In this document: in pieces, positions 14,491-25,611 of the stretch
Layout of the letters: the number at the start of each line of letters is the position of its first letter
How positions within the stretch are numbered: the stretch's first letter is position 1
Notes under the pieces: model-generated
What the model was told of the DNA's origin: nothing
Databases searched by the model: none
Seen by the model: the letters and a program-made list of their open reading frames with translations, nothing else
Program-made: the position numbers and the translations under genes
Origin: Limnoperna fortunei
Taxonomy: Eukaryota; Mollusca; Bivalvia; Mytilida; Modiolidae
Reading direction: 5' to 3'
Length of the DNA: 64,000 nt
Assembly: GCA_944474755.1 (NCBI GenBank)
Contig: OX104115.1
Location: forward strand, 56,672,648-56,736,647

Positions 14491-15321
14491 ATAAATGGCA
14501 CTAAAACATTTATAACATTAAATAAATATATAATTATCAACATAGATTAAAGTTAAACTCTGTATTTATCGGTGTAAAGCATATCTAAAAAATACCTTAA
14601 TTAATCATCTCATTTAACAAATTTTGATACATTTAGGAACAGTAGAGTACAAGGGATGTTTTATTGACAACTCTACACGACTTTTTCCATACTTCTATGG
14701 AAATAAAAGTTACAGTAACATGACGAACAATTTCTGTATCCTTGGATGCTTATCTGTTGGTTATACATATGCTGGTACCGAGGTACGTGTCGTGTACTAG
14801 ATCACGTTACATTAATCCAATGCAGTAAGGGTTTTAAATTGATTTAAAACATAAAACAACAAAGGTTAATTAGCTTGTAGTTCTTTATTTACGAACAAAG
14901 TAAATCATTAAGCAATATTTACAAAACTAATAAGCACTTTTTGGACTTGTCCTGTATAAAGCCATTAAAAATTCTAATTTAAGGGTCCATATAATATGTG
15001 ATATAAACATTAATAATCACAATAAAAGATACGTTTTTGGGCGTATAAACTACATTTTGGTGCTTGAATACTACTTTAAGAGATGTGTTTTAGGCTAGTG
15101 ATTGGTGTGTCTGTGGCAATAATCCTTTTATTGAACCGACGAGATACCCAGTGGTTAATGACTCGGAATGAGAATGTAAAGGGGACAAGACAACAAAATG
15201 TGGAGGTCAATGGAGAATATCAATGTATAGTACAGGTGCGAATACAATTTACTTTTAAAGTTAAATGCAAATAGCTAAGGGATGTTACAGTGGTGGACAC
15301 AGAATTTATATTATATAAATA

Positions 15322-15430
15322 TTACATGTCTGACAGGGTGACAGTAAAATTGTCAACTTGAGGAATTTCGCCTCCGTTGACAGTATTTTAGAAACTTGAC
15401 AATTTTACTGTCACCATGTCAGACATGTAA
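15322..15430. repeat. 35-bp inverted repeat (hairpin) in intron 4 of copy A
   Basis: The left arm 15322-15356 and right arm 15396-15430 are reverse complements over 35 bp with one mismatch. The 39-nt spacer itself holds a GAGG...CCTC mini-stem. Transcribed from either strand it would fold into a long hairpin. It could be a small foldback element or a miRNA-like precursor; the sequence alone does not decide, and no counterpart is seen in copies C or D. Confidence 0.75.
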
Positions 15431-16897
15431 CATTAATTTTATTGTACCGAAAAAACTATTTAAACCATGAACAACTTTATTCAATAATATTATTTAATTG
15501 ATGTAATATGGTAATGACACAGCAATTTAACAATAAAAATAAACTAACAGTCACGCCACCACATTTAATTTCAGTTGATGATAGAAAAACGTTTGTTGCT
15601 TGACATTATTGTCGTCTGTTTACAACGAAATTGTAAAATAGATATTGCGCATGCAAGAGAACAACCCTTTTATATTTGCTAGAACCATGTCACACATTAG
15701 TACATTAACATAATTGTTATATTGCCCATACTATAATAACCATTTTCTATTTGCCGGATCCATGTCACACATAAGTACATTATTATACTTGTCATATTGA
15801 CTACATAAATGTTGACCTCAGTACATGGTATATTATCACAAAAGGACGGAAATCCTTCACCGAAGTTAATCAATATTAAACCGTAAAGTCAGTATGATTT
15901 TATTATTATGAATGCTTAGTGATTTCATTATGATCAGAAATGATTTCAAACACACACTATGTATTTCATATAAATAAATTGTATCAGCCTGTGAGCAACT
16001 GAAGCGCTACAACAGCTTCAATAATAGAAGTTGACCTAAGCCTAATACCATTATCGTTTTAAAGAAAATAACATTAATTCGCTTTCGATTTTTCCAGATT
16101 TGTAATTTCGATTCTCAATTGTGCTGATTCCAAAATTAATACGCTAGGTTTGAATAATCTAAATTATGCTAGAAGTTTCTAAGTACCATGCATTTATTAC
16201 TAAACATCTTATGTATAGACAATGGCATCACAACAACTGATGGTAGGATGACTTTTAATTAACATCAAAACAATTTAGGCCGAGGCGGTAAGATATTAAC
16301 AAATATTGTTATAACAGACAGTAGGATATATTATGTGTTCTTATATATGTATCTATTGTACGATTACAGAGCGTGACATATTAAAAAATTAAAGATACAT
16401 TTTTAGTTCAATACATGATGCAGATATTATGGCTAAACTTTGATTTTTTTCTAGTATTTGAGTATTTTCATACATGTTTTACATTTCTTGTGATAGAAGA
16501 AACATTTTATGTTGTTTATTATTTGTATTATCAGGTATTGTAAGTACCAAAACGACAAAGGCATATATTAAAATCGTTTCCGGCAAAGATGTTTATGCAG
16601 GGCCGTTAGAGCAGCTATATATACTCCCCACTGACCGCGAAATTAATTCGACTATTGAGTGTGCCATTAGATGTAGTTACAACGACGCATGCAGCATGTT
16701 TTCTTTGTCAATGGACAAGTATTGTTGCAAGTTGTTTAGATTGATAGACTTGTGTATTGGCTACAAAGTGTCTATTAATAAAATGGTTTTTAGAGTAATG
16801 TAAACTTGCGTGCATGTGTGAACTGTGTCATGGAAATGTGTATTACTATATTTCGTTTGCAACGTATTCCCCTTAAGTTATAGGAGTTCAGTAGTTA

Positions 16898-16903
16898 AAT
16901 AAA
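16898..16903 (+). terminator. Poly(A) signal AATAAA of copy A
   Basis: A canonical AATAAA about 95 nt after the TAA of copy A. It is the first such hexamer downstream, so the predicted 3' UTR is short. Confidence 0.5.
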
Positions 16904-16904
16904 T

Positions 16905-18725
16905 TAAAACTAAAACATGACATGCTGAATGGAAATATTCTGTTTTAATTATTATGTGCCTCAAAACGAAGTTTTGGAACACATATTGGTGTGTAAGATG
17001 TCTTTTGTTTCTTCTTCGTTCTTTTTTTATTTTTGTTTTACATCCCTTTAAACATGCCAGATCGTCTCTAGATGGGAAATTGACACGAAACTTTTCATAT
17101 TTGCTCGAACTGAACTGATATTGTACAACTTACTTTTAGAATTTTGAAACTCAATCGGGCTTTGCTTGTGAGACATTTGGGTAGGCATCCAAGCATAATA
17201 TTACTAGGAAAACAAATGCTTTTGTATTCTTTAATATAATTTGTATAAAGCTTACCAATTCCGAAAGCAAGAGTCGTAATAAATACTTTGATAATTATAA
17301 GCATAATATTTATTCGCCGTGCTAACAAAAATAATTTGAACATACATGAATGTCTTTATTGTATGTGTTCTTACCGTTGACAATATATTATTACAAAATG
17401 TACTGATCATCCAAACATCCCCAGTCCACATTCTTTAGATATATAGTGAATCATTGTCAGTACATCTAATAAAGAAAGTGTAACGTTGTGTCTGCAAAGT
17501 ATTTTATTTTCAAACGCTATCATTGACTTAGAGTACGCTCACAAGTAGACCTTAACAGAAATGCTTAGTCATGTTTTTCTCATGTGATAATACACCACTT
17601 TGGGATTTTGTTAATTTGTATCAACCCAAACATTGATATTGTGGTAGAAGGCCGCATTACCAAATGGGAAGCACCTACGTGGTCAAAAAACAGCAAATAT
17701 TGCCACATGTATCGGGTTGAGAACGTTAGGCCCTAAGTAGGATTGAAACTTATAGCTTTTTTGTTGACACTGCGGTAATTATTAGAAATGGTTAGCTATG
17801 TATGAAAAATTTTTAAAAGTTGAGGTTTGTGGTGGGGTTTTACGAGACATTTTGTATCAAAAAATTAATATTTGTTACTCTGAAATTCTAAGTCATAAGT
17901 ATAACAAATAGTTTTACTTGGTGATTTCCAGACACTGTGTATTACTTGTCATACGCTGCAAATTAATGAATAAGCTCAATTGAGATACACATTGTACCAC
18001 AAAAAAGAAAACTTTACAACAGCTGTTAAGGTCCATTTATTTCAGAAACATTCTAGCAGCACTGCATAACTTTACAGATACGCAACGTTCCTAAGTAAAT
18101 TGTGTTATCTCTGATTTGCTGCATTTATGGACTTTTAATTAATTGGTTACCCATCGATACACATTATATGTCCCCTCGATGTGTTGTTAAACGTCGTCGA
18201 AGGTATTGTTGCTAATATATGTTTAAGCGTACCTCGAAAAATGTATATTCTAGCGTACCTCAAAATAATATATCGAGGTAAGTTCTCTAATTTGTAGTTA
18301 TATTTAGGTCAGGTTTTGCCCTACATTCACACTGACACACGTATGAATAAAATCGGAATTCGACGTCATAATAACTAAAACTTAAACTACCAAAAGTAGA
18401 AAAAAGCAATGTTAAACACAATAGAAACTCATAAAACATGCTAAATTTAATGATGGAACCAAAGGTACCATCCTCGACCTGTGGGATTTTCTACATGAAA
18501 AAAATTGACCTTGTGAGCAATTGCGATGACTATGCAATTTAAATCATATCTGATGAAAAAAGAACAGATTTTTAGCCTTCCTCACGCGTTAACCGATGAT
18601 AATAACGTTACCTACGGAATTGCTCGGGCGTATGGAACCAATTTCGAAAAACCAGGTTTATAACGTAGGTCACTGTCCTCGTGATGGATGAGTTAACATT
18701 TATGGAACATTAGTTTTTGTATGTC
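16905..18725. other. Non-coding stretch, nothing recognised
   Basis: No supported exon. The minus-strand open frame 17095-17343 has no family signature. The segment near 18590-18700 is less AT-rich but shows no motif I recognise. Confidence 0.4.
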
Positions 18726-18729
18726 TGAA

Positions 18730-18930
18730 TAGCGTTTAACGCTTTTTTCTGCTATATCGTTTTACTTGGAGAGGAAGCTGGAGTACTCGGAGAACTGGCA
18801 ATTCTTGTTCAATTAAGATTAGAGTCAAACACAGCCTGCTTTGCATTATTGAGACTCGAACCTGTAACTTGTACTGAAACAATTTACCATATATATCCAT
18901 CATGTCTACAGGAGAAACACAGATGTAACC
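18730..18930 (-). repeat. V-SINE copy, minus strand, diverged
   Basis: The reverse complement shows the SINE body: CTCCGAGTACTCCAGCTTCC, an AATCTTAATTGA-like block read inversely, and a decayed B-box-like region (GGTTCGAGTCTC) towards 18860. The 3' GCGTTAAACGC end lies at the left. Close to full length but eroded at the head. Confidence 0.65.
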
Positions 18931-19839
18931 GATGGTACGTTACGGGTTTAGTATTTTATTTTCTTATTTATTTACATTTTTTAGTTTGGCCTTTAATTGT
19001 GTTTTAACCCGATTAACATCACATATTTATGCAGTAATCTTGTGTATAATTTGTCATTGTTTACTTGAAAGAAGAATTTTGTAGAATAGATCATAAACAT
19101 GAATCCATGCAAAGATGCTGGCTTTCAATAGTGCAGAACGATAATGGATTATTTATCCGATTTGAATAAACTGTGATTGAATTATACAATTTTTAATGAA
19201 GTTTAAACTATTTATTGATCGAATTTTACTGCGACATTTTACGGATGACGGAGATATCATTTGGACTACATGTATAAGTTTTCCATTTAATTTCGACAAA
19301 GCTTGAAACGTTCGTAATACAATAAGTTACAATTATCTTTATTATTGTATTTTATTAAATATTCAGTATTAATTAATCAAAAGTTAAATTTTACCTTGTT
19401 ATAGGTTGTGTGGCTAAATGTATCTAGATGTTTGAACAATGATACTCACGTGCAAACAATTTTAAATAAAATTCAGAACCATTTAAACTAATATTTCGCT
19501 GTTGTTTTTCTTTACAATTAGACATGGAGTAAATATACAACAAGGGTAATAACTGTTTACTAACAAACACGGTCAATTATAATGTGGTATCTATATAATA
19601 ACAAGGGCAATTTGCTACATGCGTCCAAATTTCCCCCGGCGCTGAAGTATCGTATTACCTAATAGGTAAGAAATTAAAATGGAAAATACATTTTGTGAAA
19701 CATTTAGTTTCCAGACAACATAATAAACATGTAATATAAGAACTTTTTGGACAGATATTTGGGAAAACCTAAGTAACTACATGGTAGAACTTCACAAGAA
19801 TGTGTAAACGTTAGTAAAGTGTTTGATAAAACTTGCTTT

Positions 19840-20860
19840 CAATATTGTTCGATATCGCTAAAATGGGCAAAGTCCCAGAACTCTTAAAAATTGGGGAAAA
19901 TCAAAATGGTAGTATACAAATCTACACATCACAACAATTAATCCTATTAAGTATCAAATCAATCCAAATAACGATTTCAGAGATGCACCACAAAATCTAC
20001 CATTGTATTGAATTCCTGAGTTCCATAACGCCTACAAAATTTGATGAATCAAAATGGTGGTAGCCTATGCACATTTTTGCATTTAACAATTTTTACTACT
20101 TAACTTCAAAGCAAGCTGTCAAGCGGTTTCAGAAAAGATGCGTCCACAATATCTACCATTGTCTTCTATTACTGAAATGGTCAAAGTCCGGTTATTCCTA
20201 CAATTTTTGACAAATCAAAATTATGGTAGATTATGCACATCTACACATAATGAAAGTGTGTCCCACTAAATGTCAAAGTAATTTGTTTAGCGGTGTCAGA
20301 GAAGAATGTGTCGACAAAATCTATCGTTGTACTCTTTTGCTGAAGCGATAAGTCCTATAACTCCTATGAAATTTGACAAATCAAAATTACGGTGGAGTAT
20401 GCCCATCTACACAGCATAACAATTAATCATTTCAAATATCAAAGTAATTTGTCATGCGGATTCAGAGAAGAAGCGTTCACGATATCTACCATTTATTATA
20501 TTGCTGAAACGGCCAAAGTCCTATAACTACCAAATTTCAGGAATAAATATACTGAATAGTATGCACATATCATGGGAATTAATTCTGCCAAATATCAAAG
20601 CAATCATAAAAGCGGTTTCAGAGGAGTTGGGTCCACAAAAAGTCAAATAACCCTTATAAAAAATGTCAATTAAAAATGTCGTTGGGTTATGATCAACTAC
20701 TGTTCGTGACTTACAATCCTACAAAATTGAATCAAATCCTTTCAGCGGTTTCAGTAGAGTTGTGTCCATAAAAAGTATGACGGACGGATACATGGACGCA
20801 GACCATTACTAAGTCTCTCCGTCGCGTTGCGGTGGGGACAAAAATACACAATATAACACT
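19840..20860 (+). repeat. Tandem array of ~150-190 bp repeats with GGACGGA-rich tail
   Basis: Five or six diverged units carry the same ordered blocks: GCTGAAATGGTCAAAGTCC, a run resembling CCTATAACTCCTA, AAATTTGACAAATCAAAAT, TATGCACATCTACACA, AGTAATTTGTCAAGCGG, TTTCAGAGAAGA and ACAATATCTACCATTGT. The last unit runs into ACGGACGGATACATGGACG and then CCATTACTAAGTCTCTCCG with a short GC hairpin. Similar GGACGGACG tails occur near 35570-35605 and 51545-51600. The layout recalls bivalve non-autonomous elements with a tandem-repeat core (the Pearl type, later linked to Helitrons), but I cannot define its ends. Confidence 0.7.
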
Positions 20861-20899
20861 GATAACTTGGTAACCCACTCCATTTAAACCTTTCTTACC

Positions 20900-21070
20900 T
20901 CTAACGTCCTTAGCTTGTTGACAAAGTGTTAAGCTATATCAGCCTGAAATATTGTCATTTCATTATTAATTGGTCTGCCTCTTCTTCTTTCTTAAACAGT
21001 ACTTTTCATAACTGCCTTATCAAGCATTGATAATAGTGTGACAGGTCTATATAATTTGTTTCTTTACTGT
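20900..21070 (-). pseudogene. Possible non-LTR reverse-transcriptase remnant
   Basis: On the minus strand, near 21060 down to 20990, the translation contains IYRPVTLLSMLDKAVM. It resembles the NYRPVSLLS...K motif at the start of the reverse-transcriptase domain of LINE-type elements. The frame stops soon after, and nothing else of an RT (for example the YADD box) is visible nearby. Flanking minus-strand DNA up to about 22400 could be further decayed element. Identification rests on one short motif. Confidence 0.35.
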
Positions 21071-22424
21071 AGTCAGTAGGTGTTTATAATGTTTAATTGC
21101 TTGCCTAAATCCTATTTTCATTTGTCTACATTAATCTCAGTATGAAATGCCTAGCAGGTTTTGCAAATATCTCATGTCTGTCTCATTCACATAAATTAAT
21201 AATGTGGTTACCATGGATCTGCACGTTTGGCTTATTTCATTCATTCCGAATAGTCTTTTATTTTGACAGGGTGTTATTGCTTTCACAATCATAGAAGTTT
21301 TTGATGCCACATATGTTACAATTGCTCTTAGATGTCTGAAGCCGTGTAAAATTTCCGGTCGCAGCCTAGTATGTCAGCGTCTAGAAAACCACTGGAGGAG
21401 ATTCATCTAAATAATGTTAAGACTTTCAACATCCATCTTAACATAATGATTTAAGACACACTAGACGATTTTAATTGCAAAAAAATATTAGTTTTCCTAA
21501 CCTATGCAGCAATATTCAAGCTTCTCCTGCATACGTTGTCTTTATTTTTTAATTGATAAGGTATGCTAGAGGTTGCAGCGAGTATACTGATTTTTGTAAA
21601 TGTCACCTATTTCTCCGGACTAAACTAAAAAGGGTTCACCCGCGCCTTTAATAAGTTCTACTTTAGATACAACTTCCTTGTCAAAAAATGTCGTTTGAAA
21701 ATATTGTTGCGGATAGTTTTCCCAATTTTTGATGATTGTTTGATACACATATTAGTGACTAGAGGTATAGGATACCTATCTCTTTTAATCAACGAACCAA
21801 CTCACATTCTACAATAATGAAAGTGGGAAGTAAGGTATGCCATAAAATTTGTTTTACAATGTAACCCTCCATTTCTTTTGATATGCCTGTACAAAGTCAG
21901 GTCCATTGCTGTAATTGCTGTATTTGGGGTTGCCGGTTTCTTAATTTGTGAATTGTCTTTCTTGACAGTTTCATAGGTGTTTTGTTATTGCCTTTGTTGA
22001 TATTATTGGTGGGTTGGTTATAAGATTGGCCTTTTCTTCTTGATTTCAATGTCTTACTCAGTAGCTGTCGTATACAGAAGTTTGACTGAGTAAGTTCTAA
22101 ATTTTCCTGCAAGGCTATTTAATACTTCAGCAAAGCACAGGTTGATGATTTTTCTTTTACATATGCTGCCATTTCTTCCGTTATTTTTCATAGCTTCAGT
22201 CAATGTTTAAATGAAGATATTAAAAAGTAATCCTAGAGCAGACATCCTAGCTGACTCTGCCAATGGTCCTTAACCAGTCCCTTTGATGCTGTTAACTTGC
22301 TCTTTTGGATTTTCGAAATTGATTTTGTGTAAAGTATGGAGAAAGACGTTAGAAGTATCTTTCTTTGCATATTATTACAATGAAGTACATACATATAAAG
22401 TCAGAGTTCATTATTGATTTTACC

Positions 22425-22530
22425 TGAACAGGTAAGTAGTAGAACCAGTTTGACTGGTTCTTTATAGTCAGGTGTACTCTATTAGTTGGGCACCTGAACA
22501 TTGAAAGGAAAGGATGTGCCTAAGAAGCAC
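22425..22530. repeat. Short palindromes, including a perfect 8-3-8 inverted repeat
   Basis: GAACCAGT-TTG-ACTGGTTC at 22442-22460 is a perfect inverted repeat. It is flanked by ACCTGAACAGGTA and by GGCACCTGAACA, which are related to each other. It could be the edge of a mobile element; no coding sequence accompanies it. Confidence 0.35.
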
Positions 22531-23880
22531 ATGGTGGGAAAATATAGGAACGGGTGAATACTACCAGAGTTTATATATTCGAAAGAGGATTGATCAGTTC
22601 AGGAGATTTCCTGTATATAAAACTCACCAGGGTATCAGTAAACCCATAGGTAAATTCCATATAGACTCAGCAGCCCCACCCTATTGATTGCACGGATAAA
22701 ATGGCGCGTGTGATATCTATATGAAAGTTTATTAACGTTTGTGTTATTCGCGTGGATATGGCGGAAACGGTTCTAAAATTGTAAATAATACAATATCGGT
22801 ATTAAAAATGGTCTTTTGTTCCTTTCACGGGCGACTGGTTTATGGACTAATTTAAGTGTTGCCCACTTTGGTTTGCGTAAGAGGGTCTATAGGAAAATAG
22901 AGAGTCCCACTAAGACCCACTTATAAAACTGGTAACATTAGAAAGACGTTACAAATAGAAAGCTGTTGTACATAAAATCAAGCTTTGGCATATACACGTA
23001 CTGAGTATACACGTCGTTCGGCAAAGTTAGGAAAATAGATGGCTATAAAGTTACCGGTATTTGACAGAGAGTTCATAATACCAGTAGTCGTAAAGTCAAT
23101 TTAATTATTTATGGAAATACATTTTGGACTTGACAGATTAGTGCAGTCATTGATTAACGTTCTAGCAGGCGTGGAAAGAGTTAGAGTATACTGGACTGTG
23201 ATAAACATTTTCTTTATTTTATATTTTTTGTTTTGTATTATTTATTTCCTTTTGTTTCATTTTGTGTCGATGTGTTGTGAGATATTAGTTAGGTGTGCAT
23301 ATTGTTCCTATGTTTCATGTTGGGTCGATTTTGTAGCGAGGTAGTGGTGAAGGCTGTATAGTGTTGTTCTTCTGTTTCAATGTTGTATTTATTAAAAGTG
23401 AATTTTTATTTAGTTTTTCATTTACGCCGACATATCAATCTATAGAAATTTAACTTTCAACAAAGAAATCAACGAGTTACATTTTGTTTTTGCAGAATTG
23501 TGATCCCGATACATCAAAGGAATCAAATCAAAAGTTTTTTGTTATTCTTTCAAAGTAGGAATTCATAAAGGAAATCGGCAATCATCGTCGTTTAAAGATG
23601 TATGACGAAATGTTTATTGCAATGTACAAGTCGATGGGATTACCGAGAATTTTTAAATACAATAAATTGACTGCACAGAAAAAGAAAAAGATATAACATT
23701 ACAATCACTATAAACAAGTCGCAGTTGGATGTGTTTCTTACTTATTAACATACTTTTATTATACATAAGCTTTTTCCGTGTTAAAGCGAGAGGCGTATAA
23801 AAGTGCATTATATTCTGCAATCTGTTTGTAAAAAAATAGTAAAAGCATACAAAGCCTAAAGCTCAAGTTTAACTGTTCAT
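22530..23880. other. Non-coding stretch, less AT-rich, unassigned
   Basis: The base composition is more balanced near 22600-23050 than around it, which suggests an old insertion. I find no protein motif, LTR pair or tRNA-like head. The plus-strand open frame 23111-23344 is hydrophobic and Phe/Cys-rich without splice or domain support. Confidence 0.35.
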
Positions 23881-23884
23881 TGTT

Positions 23885-24075
23885 TGACGACACTTTCAGC
23901 AATTTTTCTGCTATATTATGGTGTCAAGTTTTTTATTTGGGAGGAAGCCGGAGTACCCTGATAAAACCCCCAACCTTCGGTAGGATAACTGGAAATTCTG
24001 TCAATTAAGAGTTGACAGACCACATGATTTATAGCAGACGAATTACCAGATCCACGTGATTAATAGTAGACGAGC
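23885..24075 (-). repeat. V-SINE copy, minus strand
   Basis: Read on the minus strand it shows the SINE body (GTACTCCGGCTTCCTCCC, AATTGAC, CTGAAAG near the 3' end). The head is decayed into GTAGACGAGCTACC-like sequence near 24060. It lies head-to-head with the plus-strand SINE that follows, so the two form an interrupted inverted repeat. Confidence 0.7.
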
Positions 24076-24119
24076 TACCTTAACCAATCGTCAAAAGAAA
24101 ACCTGAATGAAAAGTGAAC

Positions 24120-24335
24120 TGTGAATATATGTTAACACTGAGATTGCGGGTTCGATTCCCGTTGCTGGCAGGGTGTACTCTACTCCAATCTTAATTGACC
24201 CGGATTGTCAGTTTTTCTACCGCAGGTCGGGTCTTCTCCGGGTTCTCCGGCTTCCTCAAAAAACGGAACGCCATGACACAGCTGAAAAATTGCAAAAATT
24301 GGCGTTAGGCACTATCCAAAAAACAAACAAACTGA
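24120..24335 (+). mobile_element. V-SINE copy, plus strand, A-box region missing
   Basis: Starts inside the tRNA-related head (GTTAACACTGAGATTGCGGG), keeps a B-box-like GGTTCGATTCC, then runs through the body with TCTCCGGGTTCTCCGGCTTCC, GCCATGACACAGCTGAAAAA and GGCGTTA to an AAC-rich tail. A small deletion removes part of the CCACCAATAAA segment. The open frame 24173-24364 is a shadow. Confidence 0.8.
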
Positions 24336-24339
24336 TATT

Positions 24340-25310
24340 CTTTTCCGTTTGGTACTGTTGTTAATCCATTTTGTTGCTTTATTGACTAAAAATATATTGA
24401 AGTTTCAAATAAATGTATTTCTCTTTCAGTTTAGAAACAAACTTGTCATGTTTTGAGATTTGCTTAGTTTAACTAAACAAATACAAACGAAATTAAGTTT
24501 GTACAACTTTTAATTTCAAATGAAAAAAAAATCTGACCTAGCCAACTAGTAATGGACATATCTAATCCTTTTAATATTTACGGAATATTTGGAACAAATA
24601 TAGTTTTGTCATTCTCTTAATAAACCCACAGGTTCAATAATTCCAGGTAGCCATGACAAGAAGAGTTCTGATTTCAACCATGTTTTAATGAAGAAAAACA
24701 TTCTTCATTCTACATTTGCCCTACGTAAATACCTTATAAATTTCTTTGGATATAAAATCCATAAAAAGAACCTTGCAAAAGAATTTAAAACCTCAGTAAA
24801 TGGGTGTTATTTATTTATAAACTAATGCACATTTTATCGTTATTCCAGTCAAATATTCTTAAAAAAGAAATATTTGTCTAATTATTGCCGATTTCATAGA
24901 TAAGTTCAAGGATCATTTATATTAATTTCTCATATTTTCAAACGTGTTTCAATAGAAATTGCGGAAGGACCATTTAATTGGAATGTAAGTTTCCTCAAGT
25001 ACCCTTAGGTGTTTCTAAATTTGAAAAATATTTTATCCCACATCACTCCGCGAAAATTAAATGTCATAGGTTGAAAGTATTCCGCTCGTTTTGAGGGGTC
25101 TCTCATCACTTGGTGGCTTAGTGAGAGCAAAAATGCTTACAGTTTCCCTTACACTAACATAATCAAGAGGCCGTTGTCATATGTGTAAAAGTCTGTTAAC
25201 TTTTAGTTTTTTGTATTTTCACAGAAATAATGAGCAAATTGTTTTAAATAGACGACCAGTTATTGGTATACCACATTACAGAAAAATACAATTTTGTTTA
25301 ATATTTTAAT
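24340..25310. other. Non-coding stretch upstream of orphan exon B
   Basis: I looked for the WSC exons expected upstream of copy B (GGCTGT, MTNNFC, WCxCG, CGG motifs) and for a CQY microexon, and did not find them here. A TTTTAATCTTCAG acceptor-like run ends the stretch just before copy B. Confidence 0.4.
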
Positions 25311-25315
25311 CTTCA

Positions 25316-25578
25316 GGTATTGTTAGTACCAAGACGATGATGCAGTTCACTAAAATCATGTCCAAAAACGATGTCAATGCGACTTCATTACAGCAGGAAT
25401 TTATATCACCCAATCTCCACAGACTGCAAGCACAAACTGAGTGTTGCTAGTAAGTGTAGTTCCATGGAGGCATGCAACGTGTTTTCTTTTAGATGGAAAC
25501 TCAATGTTGCAAGTTGGTTAAATTGGTAGACTTGTGTAATGGCTACAAAGTATCTGCAAATACAACGGTCTTTAGATG
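25316..25578 (+). pseudogene. WSC/PAN family copy B: orphan, frameshifted last exon
   Basis: This is a copy of exon 5 of the WSC + PAN-like family, opening after a good TTCAG acceptor with the family's GIVSTKT start. It is closest to copy A in that segment. The PAN-like motifs are present but in different frames: TECC, then in the next frame the Ala-Ser-Lys-Cys and ACNVFSF region, then CCKLVKLVDLCNGYKVSANTTVF. A one-base gain near 25444 and a one-base loss near 25490 disrupt and later return the frame, leaving TAG and TAA stops inside. A TGA ends the domain at the family position and an AATAAA follows near 25608. No exons 1-4 are seen upstream, so it is a partial duplicate. Confidence 0.8.
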
Positions 25579-25611
25579 AATATAGACATGCATGTTTGAA
25601 AAAATATAGAA

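Larger units (their letters stand above)
13589..16803 (+). pseudogene. WSC + PAN/apple-like secreted protein, copy A, with in-frame TGA
   Basis: Five exons: 13589-13654, 14186-14204, 14637-14782, 15094-15235 and 16535-16803. They total 642 nt (214 codons including the stop) with intron phases 0, 1, 0, 1. Exon 1 encodes a signal peptide with a hydrophobic ILSFICLILA core, and its ATG follows a plausible 5' UTR splice acceptor. Exon 2 encodes CQYDIV. Exons 3-4 encode a WSC domain (GCF, MTNNFC, YAGTE, DWCVCG, CGGQWRISMY), a fold linked to glycan binding. Exon 5 encodes a PAN/apple-like domain (ECAIRC, FSLS, CCKL, DLC). Exon 4 carries a TGA at 15169-15171, where copies C and D have a conserved Cys; the exon is 6 nt shorter than theirs, as if a deletion joined TG to A. 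All splice sites and the other exons look intact, so this is a recent pseudogene, an allele, or much less likely a recoded gene. Confidence 0.8.

Noticed and set aside
15083..15274. 63-codon open frame reading MCFRLVIGVSVA...
   Set aside because: It is an out-of-frame shadow of WSC exon 4 of copy A, whose true frame starts with ASDWCVCG at 15094.
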